From NCBI GenBank assembly GCA_033807775.1, contig CM066312.1:29051696-29115695 (forward strand): a stretch of 64,000 nt of DNA. Direction: 5' to 3'. The translations under genes and the position numbers were made by a program. The DNA comes from Saussurea involucrata (taxonomy: Eukaryota > Streptophyta > Magnoliopsida > Asterales > Asteraceae). The notes beneath the pieces were generated by a model. The model was given only the letters and a program-made list of their open reading frames with translations. It did not search any database and had not been told where the DNA came from. Each line of letters starts with the position of its first letter. Position 1 is the stretch's first letter. This document shows positions 43,267 through 53,670 of the stretch, piece after piece.

Positions 43267-44670
43267 TACTGAATCCTCTGATGATGTTGAGATAGAATCC
43301 TCATTTTCCTCTGGTGTCAATTCCTCTGTTGTCACATGAGTTGGTATTTCCAGTGCCTCTGACGTGGAGCTGTTGTTCATAGTATCCTCTGCTTGCTTTC
43401 CCTCAACATTTGAAACTGCATAATTAATGGAAGAGGGTGAAGAATTTGATCGACCAGTGAGTGATATACCTTGATTTGTCTGGTCTACAGAGGATGTCTC
43501 TCCAGAGGCTCTGGGAACTTCAGCAGAGGGATCAATATCATCATTGATCATTTCTTCATATCGCATATTAAGCTTTGCTTCTCTTGATTTAGAAACGTTA
43601 GAGGTTTCTTTGTTCAGCCCGAGTTGTGAACTAATTTGTTCAGAAGTCTTTTGGAAAGAATCTTCAAAAGAAACATTAATACTATCCACTATTGATCGAG
43701 TTCGCAGAACATAGATTCTGTAGGCCTTGGAAGTGGCAGAATACCCCATGAATTTTCCTTCATCTTCCTTAATATCATACTTCCCACGGTTTTCTCTGTC
43801 GTTGAAGACGAAACACTTACACCCAAAAACATGAAAGAAATTGATGTTGGGCTTTCTTTGGTTTATCAAATGATATGGTGTCTTGATGTGTCTTTTCAGC
43901 ACTGTTGATCGATTCTGAGTAAAGCAAGCAGTGGAAACAACTTCTGCCCAGAAAGATATGGGTAATCCAGATGCCGTGAGCATGGTTCTTGTAGTATCCA
44001 CAAGCGTGCGATTTTTGCGTTCAACTACGCCATTTTGTTGTGGAGTGCGTGCAACAAAGAAGTTTTGTGATATTCTTTCCTCTGTTAGACAAGCTTCAAT
44101 GGTGGAGTTTTTGAACTATGTCTCGTTGTCGCTTCTCAGCTTCTACACCCTGCACTCATAGAGAACCTGGATTCTTTTTAATAGATTAATCAAGATGTTT
44201 GGAACATCTGAATTCTCTCGGACAAACTCTACCCAAGTGTATATAGAGTATTCATCGACCAACACCAGTATATATTTCTTGCCACCTAGGCTCTATGTAG
44301 CAATGGGACCACAGAGGTTGACATGAAGCATATACAGAGGCCTAGTACAGGACACATCAGATTTGCCTTTATGGGAAGCTCTTTTGAGTTTTCCCATTTC
44401 ACAGGTAGAGCACAGATGATCCTTGTTAAATTTAACATTTGGCAAACCTTTCACCAAATCAAGTTTTACAAGTTTATCGAGGGTATGGAAGTTTAGATGG
44501 CAAAACCTGTTGTGCCATAACCAGGCTTCTTCATTCTTGCATGAGACAAGGCAAAGCTTTTCATCTTTGTACTTGGCTTTAAAATTCCATGAGATACAAA
44601 TCGCCTCTTCTTTCAGCTCGCAGAAGTTCCACCTGTGTGTCCTTCCCGAGTAGAGAGCAATAAGTTTTTT
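43262..44670 (-). pseudogene. pol: Element A integrase, second copy (truncated)
   Basis: Same stops and the same Asn for the first catalytic Asp as in the first copy. The frame 44001 to 43262 is open, with FGCKCFVFNDRENRG and the Ser/Thr/Glu-rich tail, and breaks off at the junction. Everything downstream (RT, RNase H) is absent from this copy. Confidence 0.87.
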
Positions 44671-44676
44671 TGAACT

Positions 44677-44922
44677 TTACATCAAAACCTGTGTCACAGA
44701 GTTGGCTACACTTAGAAGGTTGTGCTTGAGGCCATCCCCATACGCAACTTGGCACACATTTATATCTTCCTTCTTGATGTCTCCGTAGTCTCTGATGTAC
44801 CCCTTTTTGTTGTCTCCAAAGGTTACAGATCCTCCTCTAAGTTTATCTTTGTACGAGGACAGTAGACCTCTATCGCCAGTCATATGTCTCGAGCACCCAA
44901 AGTCTAGGTACCAGATAGGCAT
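44677..44922 (-). pseudogene. pol: Element A protease, second copy
   Basis: WYLDFGCSRHMTGD: the same Ser-to-Phe change in the active-site triplet as 23837-24082, so the damage predates the duplication. Confidence 0.84.
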
Positions 44923-44940
44923 ACTGCTTCTGCAACATAA

Positions 44941-45692
44941 TTAGAGAGATTTAGGTACCCATTTCCAAATGGGTCCAGTTTTGTTAAGGGGCTTTAAGGT
45001 TGCCTTAGAATCATTTGTTTTGGTTTTATCTTCTTTTGGCGAACCATTTTGTTTCTTCTTACCCTTGAATTTTGCATTCTTTTCTTTGGGTTTAGAGAGG
45101 AAATAGTGAGGACCGGAGAAATGTTGATTTAATTGATACATGAGTTCAAAGCAACATTAATTAACATGTGAAGAAATTTGCTTAAACTTCTCATTAAAAA
45201 CATTGAACATGGGTACAGAGGCTTTATGTTTGCAATCTCTCCTATCATCAGACTTTCTATTACAGAGAGACCTATCTAGGCTAGATTTATTTTTTGGAAA
45301 ATCTTTCTTCAGAGTAGCTTTCTACTGTACCCATCTTCTATGGTGAACCTCTGTCGATTTCATTGTCACAGAAGAAAAAGACTTGTTATTTTCAACCCAT
45401 TTTCCTTTTTGTTGCCAGGTGAGTTTTTCTTGAGTTGGTCTTAAAGGTTTTGAAGCTTTCGGATTTTGAGATGATCTTTTCTTTTCTTCTTTGATTTTAT
45501 CAAGTTCAAGATAGGTTTTAGCTTGTATACACATATCTAGAAAGTCTGGGCAGATAGGAACACTTGTGAATTTATCTTTTGGAGGAATAGTTCTGTTAAG
45601 AATGCCAGAAAGAAGTTTAAATCCCTCTGATTCACAAGGAACTATCTCTGAGTCATCAGTGTCAGACCCAGATTCGAATTAGGATGAGTCAT
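44941..45692 (-). pseudogene. gag: Element A gag C-terminal part, second copy
   Basis: Duplicate of 24101-24852, ending in WKWVPKSL and a TAA at 44941-44943. One extra stop near 45320 (TGG to TAG type change, CTGCTG to CTACTG on the plus strand) separates this copy from the first. Confidence 0.83.
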
Positions 45693-46660
45693 TGTTGGTC
45701 CCGAAAGGGATATACTAATTTGTAGAAGGGGGGGGGGGTTGAATACAAATACACAGATTTTACTTTCTAAATTGTTTATTGATAAATCATTAACAATTTA
45801 CATCTTGTTACGGAACAAGATTAAGGATAAATCCTAAATCTAAACAAGTTGGAACACTAAGTTTCTTGCACTAAGAATGAGAAGGAAATTATTAATAATA
45901 ACCTACCTCAAGATAAGAAAGACTACTTGACCAGAGTTAACAAGTGTGCTTCAAAATGAAGCTGGTGAGTCTTCTTATATACTGCATGCATTTAATGCGT
46001 GGCAGTTTACACTTTACACGTGGCAGCAGCTGATTGGTTGTAGGATCTAACTTTAGTAGACAACCTTAGTAGCCGCATGGTTGAACAATGTAGTATCAGA
46101 GTGGTTGTACGACTTCAGATAATAAGGATGTTTGTTTCTGACATTTCGTATGGAGTCGTGCAAGGGTGGTTAAGACAATAGTACTTTGTACGGAGGACTT
46201 CATGATCAGCTTTCGTTTATTCAGGGCTTTATCATTCTATATCAGCGAATGACAAAGTTCAGCGATAGCTGAAGTCTTGTACTTGATACTTCACGTTGAG
46301 TGGACAAATCTGAGTCTTCGCTGATCCGCATCAGTTCATTAGGAGACTTGTTGCTGGTTCTTGAGCTTGATCTTCGACTTCAGCGTAGAACCTATGTTGA
46401 CGTGAAACTTGTCTTCAGGGATCATAAGTAAACAACTAACTTATCAGCGATCACCATAAGGACTGAACAGGCTCAGAGCATTATGGTGAACAATGTTCGC
46501 TGAATGTTTAATCTAAAGAGCGAGAGTTCCTATCAGCGATACTGAATACAGTCTTAGTACTTATCAGCGATAGTGAAACTCTTATACATAGTTTACTTAC
46601 AATTTTCACTAAATAGAATTGAGAGGGTCATTATCAAATCACTGAGGGTTTGGATCAACA
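45693..46660 (-). repeat. Element C 3' LTR, second copy (968 bp)
   Basis: Matches 24853-25815 with about five substitutions and a G run lengthened from 6 to 11. The AGCGAT array is conserved. Confidence 0.87.
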
Positions 46661-46725
46661 ATCTCCCCCTATTTGATATTGTCATAGCAATAGAGAAAAT
46701 TGTTATGCTTGAAAAACATGAGAAT
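46661..46725 (-). mobile_element. Element C interior remnant with PPT, second copy
   Basis: Same as 25816-25880, one substitution. Ends at the start of G copy 2. Confidence 0.75.
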
Positions 46726-48181
46726 TGTAATACCCCGAGTAAGTCCGTTAGATAATTTAACTATAAAATATGATGTTCAGGGTAAGTTTGGGTAAATTAT
46801 AAGTTTAAGGGTGTTTGGGTCATTAATGAGAAGTTCAAGGTCCATTTGGTATGTGTGGTTTGATATTACCACTTAAGCATCAGATAGTATTCAGATATCC
46901 TAAAAATAGAAAGAGTGTGTGTGCGGGAGTTCTGGAGGCGAAAAGAAGCAAGAAAGGAAACATACGGAGAAAGCATCGATTGATTTGGTTGAAGTTGATT
47001 TTGAGGTAAGTACCTTTATATTTTGTGTTGGTAATCAGTAATAGAAGATATCTATCGGTTTAGAAGTAACGATTTCTGTGATTGGTATAGATTTCAGTAA
47101 TAGAAGATATCTATCGGTTTAGAGTCCCGGGGAAGTCCCGGTATACTCCCGGTACTGACGACTCCCGGTGGACTCCCGGTAGTGTGGAGTCCCGGTATAG
47201 TGAAACTCCCGGTATTAGCAACTTCCGGTGATCGAACTCCCGATACCAAAGAGTCCCGGTACTGTGAAGTCCCGGTACTAAGAAGCCCGGTACTCTGTAT
47301 AGTCCCGGTAGTTGTTAAGTTTAGTGATACAGTTGAGAACAGGAACTGGTAAGCTTTATATGCTGGCTAGTAAAGCAGTATATGTACCTTAAATTGTTTC
47401 AGATTCTGTGGAAGTCGGGGTAAGAGATAAGACCAGTTTGAAAGGAGCTTGCGAGCGTGTGTAATAATCAAAACAGGTGAGTTTTACTTTAAAAAGCGTT
47501 TTTAACTGGAATACATATATGTATGGTTTGGGAATGTGATAATTGGTGATTATGTGTCGATATGTGAATTATAATATATTGAGGTATTATTATATTTACA
47601 TAAGTATTATAATGTGTTATAATGCTTTGGCCGGGCTTAGGACCGGTGTGTTTGGCTATAGAATCCGTATAGCGTTGTTTGGCTGTAGATGTTGTACAGC
47701 GTTGTATATTATTAGTTGGCTTGCTACCAACTAATATGGCCAGGAGGAATGAGAAGGGAAGGTACATGATATGTGCGCTTGATTATATATATATGATTGT
47801 GTCGCGTGATTTATATGAATGAAGTTTATATAAATGGTTTGTAAACTAATAGGGATTTTTCTCACTTAGACCACAAGGTCTAACCCTCATTTTTGTTTTA
47901 AAATATGTATTCCAGGTGGTGGATCATGTAAGAGCAAGTAATTAGAGTAACCAAGGGATGGCTTTTGTGAAGGATTATAAGATGAAGATTTTGGCTTGTT
48001 TAGCAGTCGCATCATGATATTAAATGTTATGTATGTAAATAGTACAAAGTTTGTAGTACAATGGTTTCTTTTATTTGTAAAAGACTGCGGGACTGAAATT
48101 GTAACATGATGTTTCTTTTGTTATATGAATGTTATGTTACATTATGTGAATTGTTGTGTATATGGGAATTGGGTTGTTACA
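46726..48181 (+). repeat. Element G copy 2, 5' LTR (1,456 bp)
   Basis: Same length as copy 1; I counted only about three substitutions. The TCCCGGTA array is at 47123-47311 and the 29-bp direct repeat is also kept. Confidence 0.92.
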
Positions 48182-48183
48182 AA

Positions 48184-48196
48184 TGGTATCAGAGCC
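48184..48196 (+). other. Primer binding site of G copy 2 (initiator tRNA-Met)
   Basis: TGGTATCAGAGCC, two bases after the LTR, identical to copy 1. Confidence 0.92.
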
Positions 48197-48443
48197 TTAG
48201 TTTAAGGGATTTAGGTATTTGTATCTGTACCTAGACTTAAACTGCATGTGAAGTAAGATGTCCTTATCATTATAGAACCTTGGGATGATGAAGTATAAAA
48301 GGTAGAAGGAACATCATGTAAGGTAATTTCATATTACACCTGTCCAGTGTAATTGTGATCTTACAGGTACATGTTTGAACTAGAATACGTTGTTATACGG
48401 GGTATGTGCTTATGTGTATATTAACCATGTTTAAATCTACAGA

Positions 48444-50153
48444 ATGGCAAGTGGTACACGAAATTCGAATCGAGGGGGGGGAAGAAATCCGAATAGTACG
48501 AATCCGCCGATAGGAACGGGGGACAGGGGAGGCAGATCTGGGGGCAGAGTCGGGGGTAGAGCTGGAAGTCGAGCCGGAGGCAGAGTCCAGCCACAGGGTA
48601 CAGAGTTTGTTACCAGAGATGATCTAATGGCAGAAATGGGAAGATTGCAGGCTAGCATACAAACAATGTTTGATCGGAACCGTCATAATGAAACTGGAAT
48701 ACCGGATCCTGGACCGGAAGATGAAATGCCAATCGCATCGACTGTTGTACCAGTACAAAGGAGGTGCGACTACAAAATATTTTTAAGCTGTAGACCTCCG
48801 ACCTACTCAGGAGACAGGGATCCAGTGAAAGCAATGAGATGGATGAAGGAAATAGAAGCTATCTTCAAGACGAGTAAGTGCGTTGACGAAGATAGAGTAT
48901 TGTATGGAACAACAATGTTAAAGGGGGATGCTTTGTATTGGTGGGAATCCTTTATTCATTCTAAGGGATCTGATGTTTATTCTACCCTCTCTTGGGAAGA
49001 ATTTGTGATAGCCTACAGGAACGCATTTTGTCCCCAAGCAGCCGTCAAACAATTGGAAGGGGAATTTATGAACTTACAACAAGGAAACTTATCCGTTCGA
49101 GATTACACCGCTAGCTTTCTGGAAAAGTCTCGGTTTGCAGAATACTACGTTGCTACGGAGGCGATGAAGACGGAAAGGTTTATCTTTAGGCTGAACTCAG
49201 AAGTCAGAAGGCTAGTGACTGCAAAAGGACCCGGTACCTTCTCAGCTGCAGTTGATGCCGCGGAGAATGTTGAAAGAGATATTAGAAGAGATGCTGGCGA
49301 TAAAAGTATCGGGAAGAGAAAGTGGGAAGGACCACAACAAGATCCGAAGAAGTCCCGATTTCAGAGGTATGATAACCGTCCGCCGTTTCGACCAGCGGAA
49401 AGACCATGTCAGAAGTGCAACCGTGTCCACCAAGGGAATTGCCAAGGTGATTTACGAGCGTGTTATAAGTGTGGGAAGACCGGACACGTCATTAAAGATT
49501 GTAAGGTAACACGGTTATGTTTCTTATGCAATTCTCCGGACCATCTTCAGTCGGATTGTCCGCGGGGGAGGATACAGCAAGGTGGGTCATCGGGCAGGCC
49601 AACAATTGTTAAACCAGTAATACCAAGACTGGAACCGCCAATAACCAGGGGTCACGCATTTCCAATGACTGAGAAAGAAGCGGATGAAACTCCGGATGTG
49701 GTCACAGGTACATTTTTAATAAACTCTACTCGTGCAAAGGTGTTATTTGATTCTGGTGCAAACCGATCATTTATGTCTCCTGCATTTGCTGCTTGCCTGT
49801 GTTTGAAACCTAAAGTGCTAGAACATGCTCTATCAGTAGATACGGCAAATGATAATCAAGTGTCAGTTAAAGAAGTGTTTAATGACTGTGTGATAAATAT
49901 AGAGGAATGTAGAGTGCCGATACAATTGTTTCCTATGACTTTGATAGAGTTTGACGTCGTAGTGGGAATGGACTGGTTAGCTGAGAATCACGCTATCATA
50001 AATTGTGATAAGAAGTTAATAAATGTTGTATTACCTGATAAAAGACCAATAGTGATTTATGGCGATCGTAGGAATCATCAGTCTAGCCTTATATCTATGA
50101 TAAAAGCCCGTAAGTGTGTGAATAAGGTTTTCAGAGTTACTTGGCTTACGTGA
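48444..50153 (+). pseudogene. gag-pol: Element G copy 2 gag and protease
   Basis: The start and domains are those of copy 1 (Arg/Gly-rich N-terminus, capsid-like region, three Cys/His knuckles, FDSGANRSFM protease). A one-base loss in a G/T-rich tract near 50128 shifts the frame, and translation ends at 50153 after a short wrong tail. Most differences from copy 1 change amino acids, as expected for neutral decay. Confidence 0.9.
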
Positions 50154-51793
50154 TAGATATTAAGCCAGAAAAGAATAGGATGGAAGATATTCCTATTGTT
50201 AGTGAATTTCCTGAAGTATTCCCCGAAGACTTTAATAGTCTTCCACCTGTTAGACAAGTAGAGTTCGGTATAGACCTGATTCCTGGAGCCACTCCGGTAG
50301 CCTGTGCACCTTATCGTCTGGCACCTCCAGAGATGAAAGAGATGATGGCACAACTGCAAGATCTATCCGATAAAGGCTTCATCAGACCTAGTTCTTCACC
50401 GTGGGGAGCACCAGTGTTATTTGTGAAAAAGAAGGATGGTTCGATGAGAATGTGTATCGACTACCGAGAATTGAATAAGCGCACGATAAAGAACAAGTAT
50501 CCGTTACCCCGAATTGATGACCTCTTCGATCAGTTAGTTGGAGCTTGCTATTTCTCCAAGATTGATCTAAGATCCGGTTATCACCAGTTGAAAGTTAAAG
50601 AAGAAGACGTTCTAAAGACTGCTTTTCGTACAAGGTACGGCCACTACGAATTCTTAGTGATGCCGTTCGGACTGACGAACGCTCCAGCTGCCTTTATGGA
50701 TTTAATGAATCGGGTATGTAAGCCGTTTCTTGATAAATTCGTTATTGTATTTATTGATGATATCCATATCTATTCCCGATCCAAAGAGGATCACGCACAA
50801 CATATTCGTTTGATTCTGGAGTTGCTGAAGAAAGAAAAGTTGTACGCTAAGTTCTCTAAATGTGAATTCTGGTTGCGAGAAGTTCAGTTTCTGGGGCATG
50901 TCGTTTCTGAGAAAGGTATACAAGTTGATCCGATGAAAGTGGAAGCAGTTGAAAAGTGGGAACCGCCGAAGACAGCAACTGAAGTACGTAGTTTTCTGGG
51001 TTTAGCCGGATACTATCGGAAATTTATAAAAGACTTCTCTCGTATCGCAACGCCTTTGACTAAACTGACCCGGAAGAACCTGAAGTTCGAGTGGAAAGCA
51101 GAACAAGACGAGGCATTCCGGATATTGAAAGAGAAACTGTGCAGCGCACCGATTCTATCACTACCTGAAGGTTCGGAAGATTTTGTTGTTTATAGTGATG
51201 CGTCAAAACTGGGATTGGGATGTGTACTTATGCAGCGGGGAAAGGTTATTGCTTATGCTTCTCGTCAATTAAAGAATCATGAAAGACAGTATCCTACGCA
51301 TGACATGGAGCTTGCAGCAGTTGTCTTCGCGTTGAAGATTTGGAGACATTATCTGTATGGTTCCAAATGTCAGATTTATACTGATCACAAGAGTCTCCAA
51401 CACCTCTTTGATCAGAAGGAACTAAATATCAGACAAAGGAGATGGCTAGAATTGCTGAACGATTACGACTGTGAAATCCTTTATCACCCGGGAAAGGCGA
51501 ATGTGGTGGCGGATGCATTGAGTCGTCAAGAAAGGAGTGGAACAATAAAGGTTATTTCGCTACGAACTGAACTCCTACCCAGCATATTTGACGAATTGCA
51601 GAAGTGTCAAGTGGAAGCTTATCAGGATGAAAATTTGAAATCAGAACGGTTAGTGGGGATGTCAGCATTGCTAGTAAAATTTGAAAATTTGAAATCAGCA
51701 CCGTTCGAAGTACTGTGTGGTAGGAAATGCCGAACGCCTCTGTATTGGAACGAAGTGGGAGAGAAAGAGTTAGCGGGGCCGGAAATAGTTTAG
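50141..51793 (+). pseudogene. pol: Element G copy 2 RT-RNase H with integrase deleted
   Basis: The frame resumes after the one-base loss. RT (PLPRIDDL, SGYHQLK, FIDD) and RNase H (YSDAS, DMELAAV, TDHKSL, ADALSR, intact here) are complete. After VGMSALLVK the sequence jumps to APFEVLCGRKC: 714 bp are missing and 18 filler bases are present (51680-51697). The net loss of 696 bp keeps the frame, so the product would be an RT-RNase H without the zinc module or the catalytic core of integrase. It ends at the same TAG as copy 1 (51791-51793). Confidence 0.92.
51682..51698 (+). repeat. Templated filler at the G copy 2 deletion
   Basis: TGAAAATTTGAAATCAG occurs here and also at 51628-51644, 54 bp upstream. 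In copy 1 it occurs once in this region (30784-30800). The filler was evidently copied from the nearby break end during repair. Confidence 0.85.
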
Positions 51794-52315
51794 CTAACCG
51801 CCGATAAGGTTACTCAGATTCGTGAACGATTAAAAGTGGCTCAAGACAGACAGAAAAGCTACGCTGACCGACGCCGAAAGCCATTGGAATTTCAAGTTGG
51901 GGATTGCGTAATGTTAAAGGTTTCGCCGTGGAAAGGAGTCATCAGATTTGGACGACAAGGTAAACTTAGCCCTAGGTATATTGGACCGTTTGCAATAACA
52001 GAAAGGATCGGTGAAGTCGCTTACCGATTAGATCTTCCACCAGAATTGAGCGGAATCCATAATGCGTTTCATGTATCGAACTTCCGAAAGTGTTTGGTTA
52101 CTCCAGACCAGACAGTCTCTCTACCAGATATCCGAGTCGACGAAAAACTGAATTATGTGGAAGAGCCGGAAGCTATAGTTGATCGTAAAGTTAAAGTGCA
52201 GCGGAATAAGGAGATCAGGCAAGTGAAAGTTCAGTGGAGACATCATAGAGGTCAGGATGTCACGTGGGAATCAGAGACAGAAATGAGATCCAAATACCCT
52301 CAACTTTTCATTTAA
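51794..52315 (+). pseudogene. pol: Element G copy 2 polyprotein C-terminus with chromodomain
   Basis: Corresponds to 31646-32194 of copy 1: integrase tail (FQVGDCVMLKVSPWKG, HNAFHVSNFRKC) and chromodomain-like module ending at YPQLFI. A substitution makes a stop nine codons earlier than in copy 1 (52315). Separated from RT by the shared TAG. Confidence 0.86.
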
Positions 52316-52353
52316 CTGAATTCCGGGACGGAATTCTTTTAAGGGGGAGATGA

Positions 52354-52644
52354 TGTAATACCCCGGGTAAGTCCGTTAGATAATTTAACTATAAAATATG
52401 ATGTTCAGGGTAAGTTTGGGTAAATTATAAGTTTAAGGGTGTTTGGGTCATTAATGTGAAGTTCAAGGTCCATTTGGTAAGTGTGGTTTAATATTACCTC
52501 TTAAGCATCAGATAGTATTCAGATATCCTAAAAATAGAAAGAGTGTGTGTGCGGGAGTTCTGGAGGCGAAAAGAAGCAATAAAGGAAACATACGGAGAAA
52601 GCATCGATTGATTTGGTTGAAGCTGATTTTGAGGTAAGTACCTT
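52354..52644 (+). repeat. Element G copy 2, 3' LTR (first 291 bp)
   Basis: Same truncation point as copy 1, caused by the same B insertion, which proves that B was in place before the duplication. Confidence 0.9.
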
Positions 52645-53485
52645 TGTTGGTTCCCGTTTTGCTTAAACAAGATTATCAGATCTATTAGTTCAGGTTTAAG
52701 GTTTGATGCGGAAGCCTATTTAAAGAACTAACAGATAAGTTTGATAGATTTAGAACAAAATATAAATAAACAATGAACAAACTATTATATCTCAAAGTTT
52801 ACTGAATATATATTAAGAACAGGTTTATGAACCGTGAGTAATAAAAAGCTTTAAAACAGATATGACTCTTAAGGTGAATAAGCTTTTGTGTTCTTAATGT
52901 TTTTCTGTGTGTTGTATTTTGTGTAAGGAAGAACTCAACATGAGTCTTCCTTATATACTACTCTAAAGGGGACCATAAAGCATATGCTACTATTCAAGAA
53001 GTACGTATGAATAGTTGAGAGGATGTCTTGAACAGTTGCAAGGATGGCATGAACAGTCAGACGTGCTGTATTGCATTTAATGTAGCAGACGTCTAATATG
53101 TACTAAGCCCTACTGAGTCCAATCAGAGTTTGACACGTCGACGTTGGACAGGGCATGCTACCATGCAAGTTGATGTACGGGTCCTGTAACAGTAGCAAGA
53201 TATTATAAATATCTTCAAGTCTCAGTGAGGACCACAGAGGCTCTGTAATGAGTTACAGAGGTTCTGCGGTCTGGTCCTCTGTGGAGCAGTCTTCACCAGA
53301 TTCCGAGTCTTTGGTCTTCTTTGCGCGTATGACAGAGCTTATGTAGGAAGCCTCTGCTGCTTCTGTAGCTTCTTGACCTTGATTTCTCGGTAATGTCGGC
53401 AGAGCCTCTGTAAGAGGCTTTCTTCACTTAGCTTATTTTTCACTACTTCTAAATACTTCTATGATTAGGAAGATTGAAGCTAACA
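52645..53485 (-). repeat. Element B copy 2, 3' LTR (841 bp)
   Basis: Same ends as 32497-33337. The three palindromic sites are at 53230-53284 and the TATA box at 52950-52957. Confidence 0.92.
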
Positions 53486-53670
53486 ATCTCCCCCTAAGTA
53501 GTGAAAAATAAAAATTTGAACTTGAGTTAAGTTAGGCTAAGTTAGATAAGACAGAGGTTAAACAATACCTCGAAATTTCTTTCATTTAGAAATATGCCAG
53601 AGGCATTTTACATTTGAGTACAATGAAAGATAAACTTTAACTTTGTTTGCAGAGATTGGAGGTCTGAGAA

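Larger units (their letters stand above)
43262..45692 (-). mobile_element. Element A fragment, second copy
   Basis: Duplicate of 22422-24852: integrase tail to the C-terminal part of gag. About 25 differences in 2.4 kb by hand count. It starts at the duplication junction and ends at the insertion of C copy 2. Confidence 0.9.
46726..52644 (+). mobile_element. Element G copy 2: chromovirus with internal deletion
   Basis: Duplicate of 25881-32496 with the complete 5' LTR (46726-48181), PBS (48184-48196), a broken gag-pol and the 291-bp start of the 3' LTR (52354-52644). It has lost 714 bp covering most of the integrase. Confidence 0.93.
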
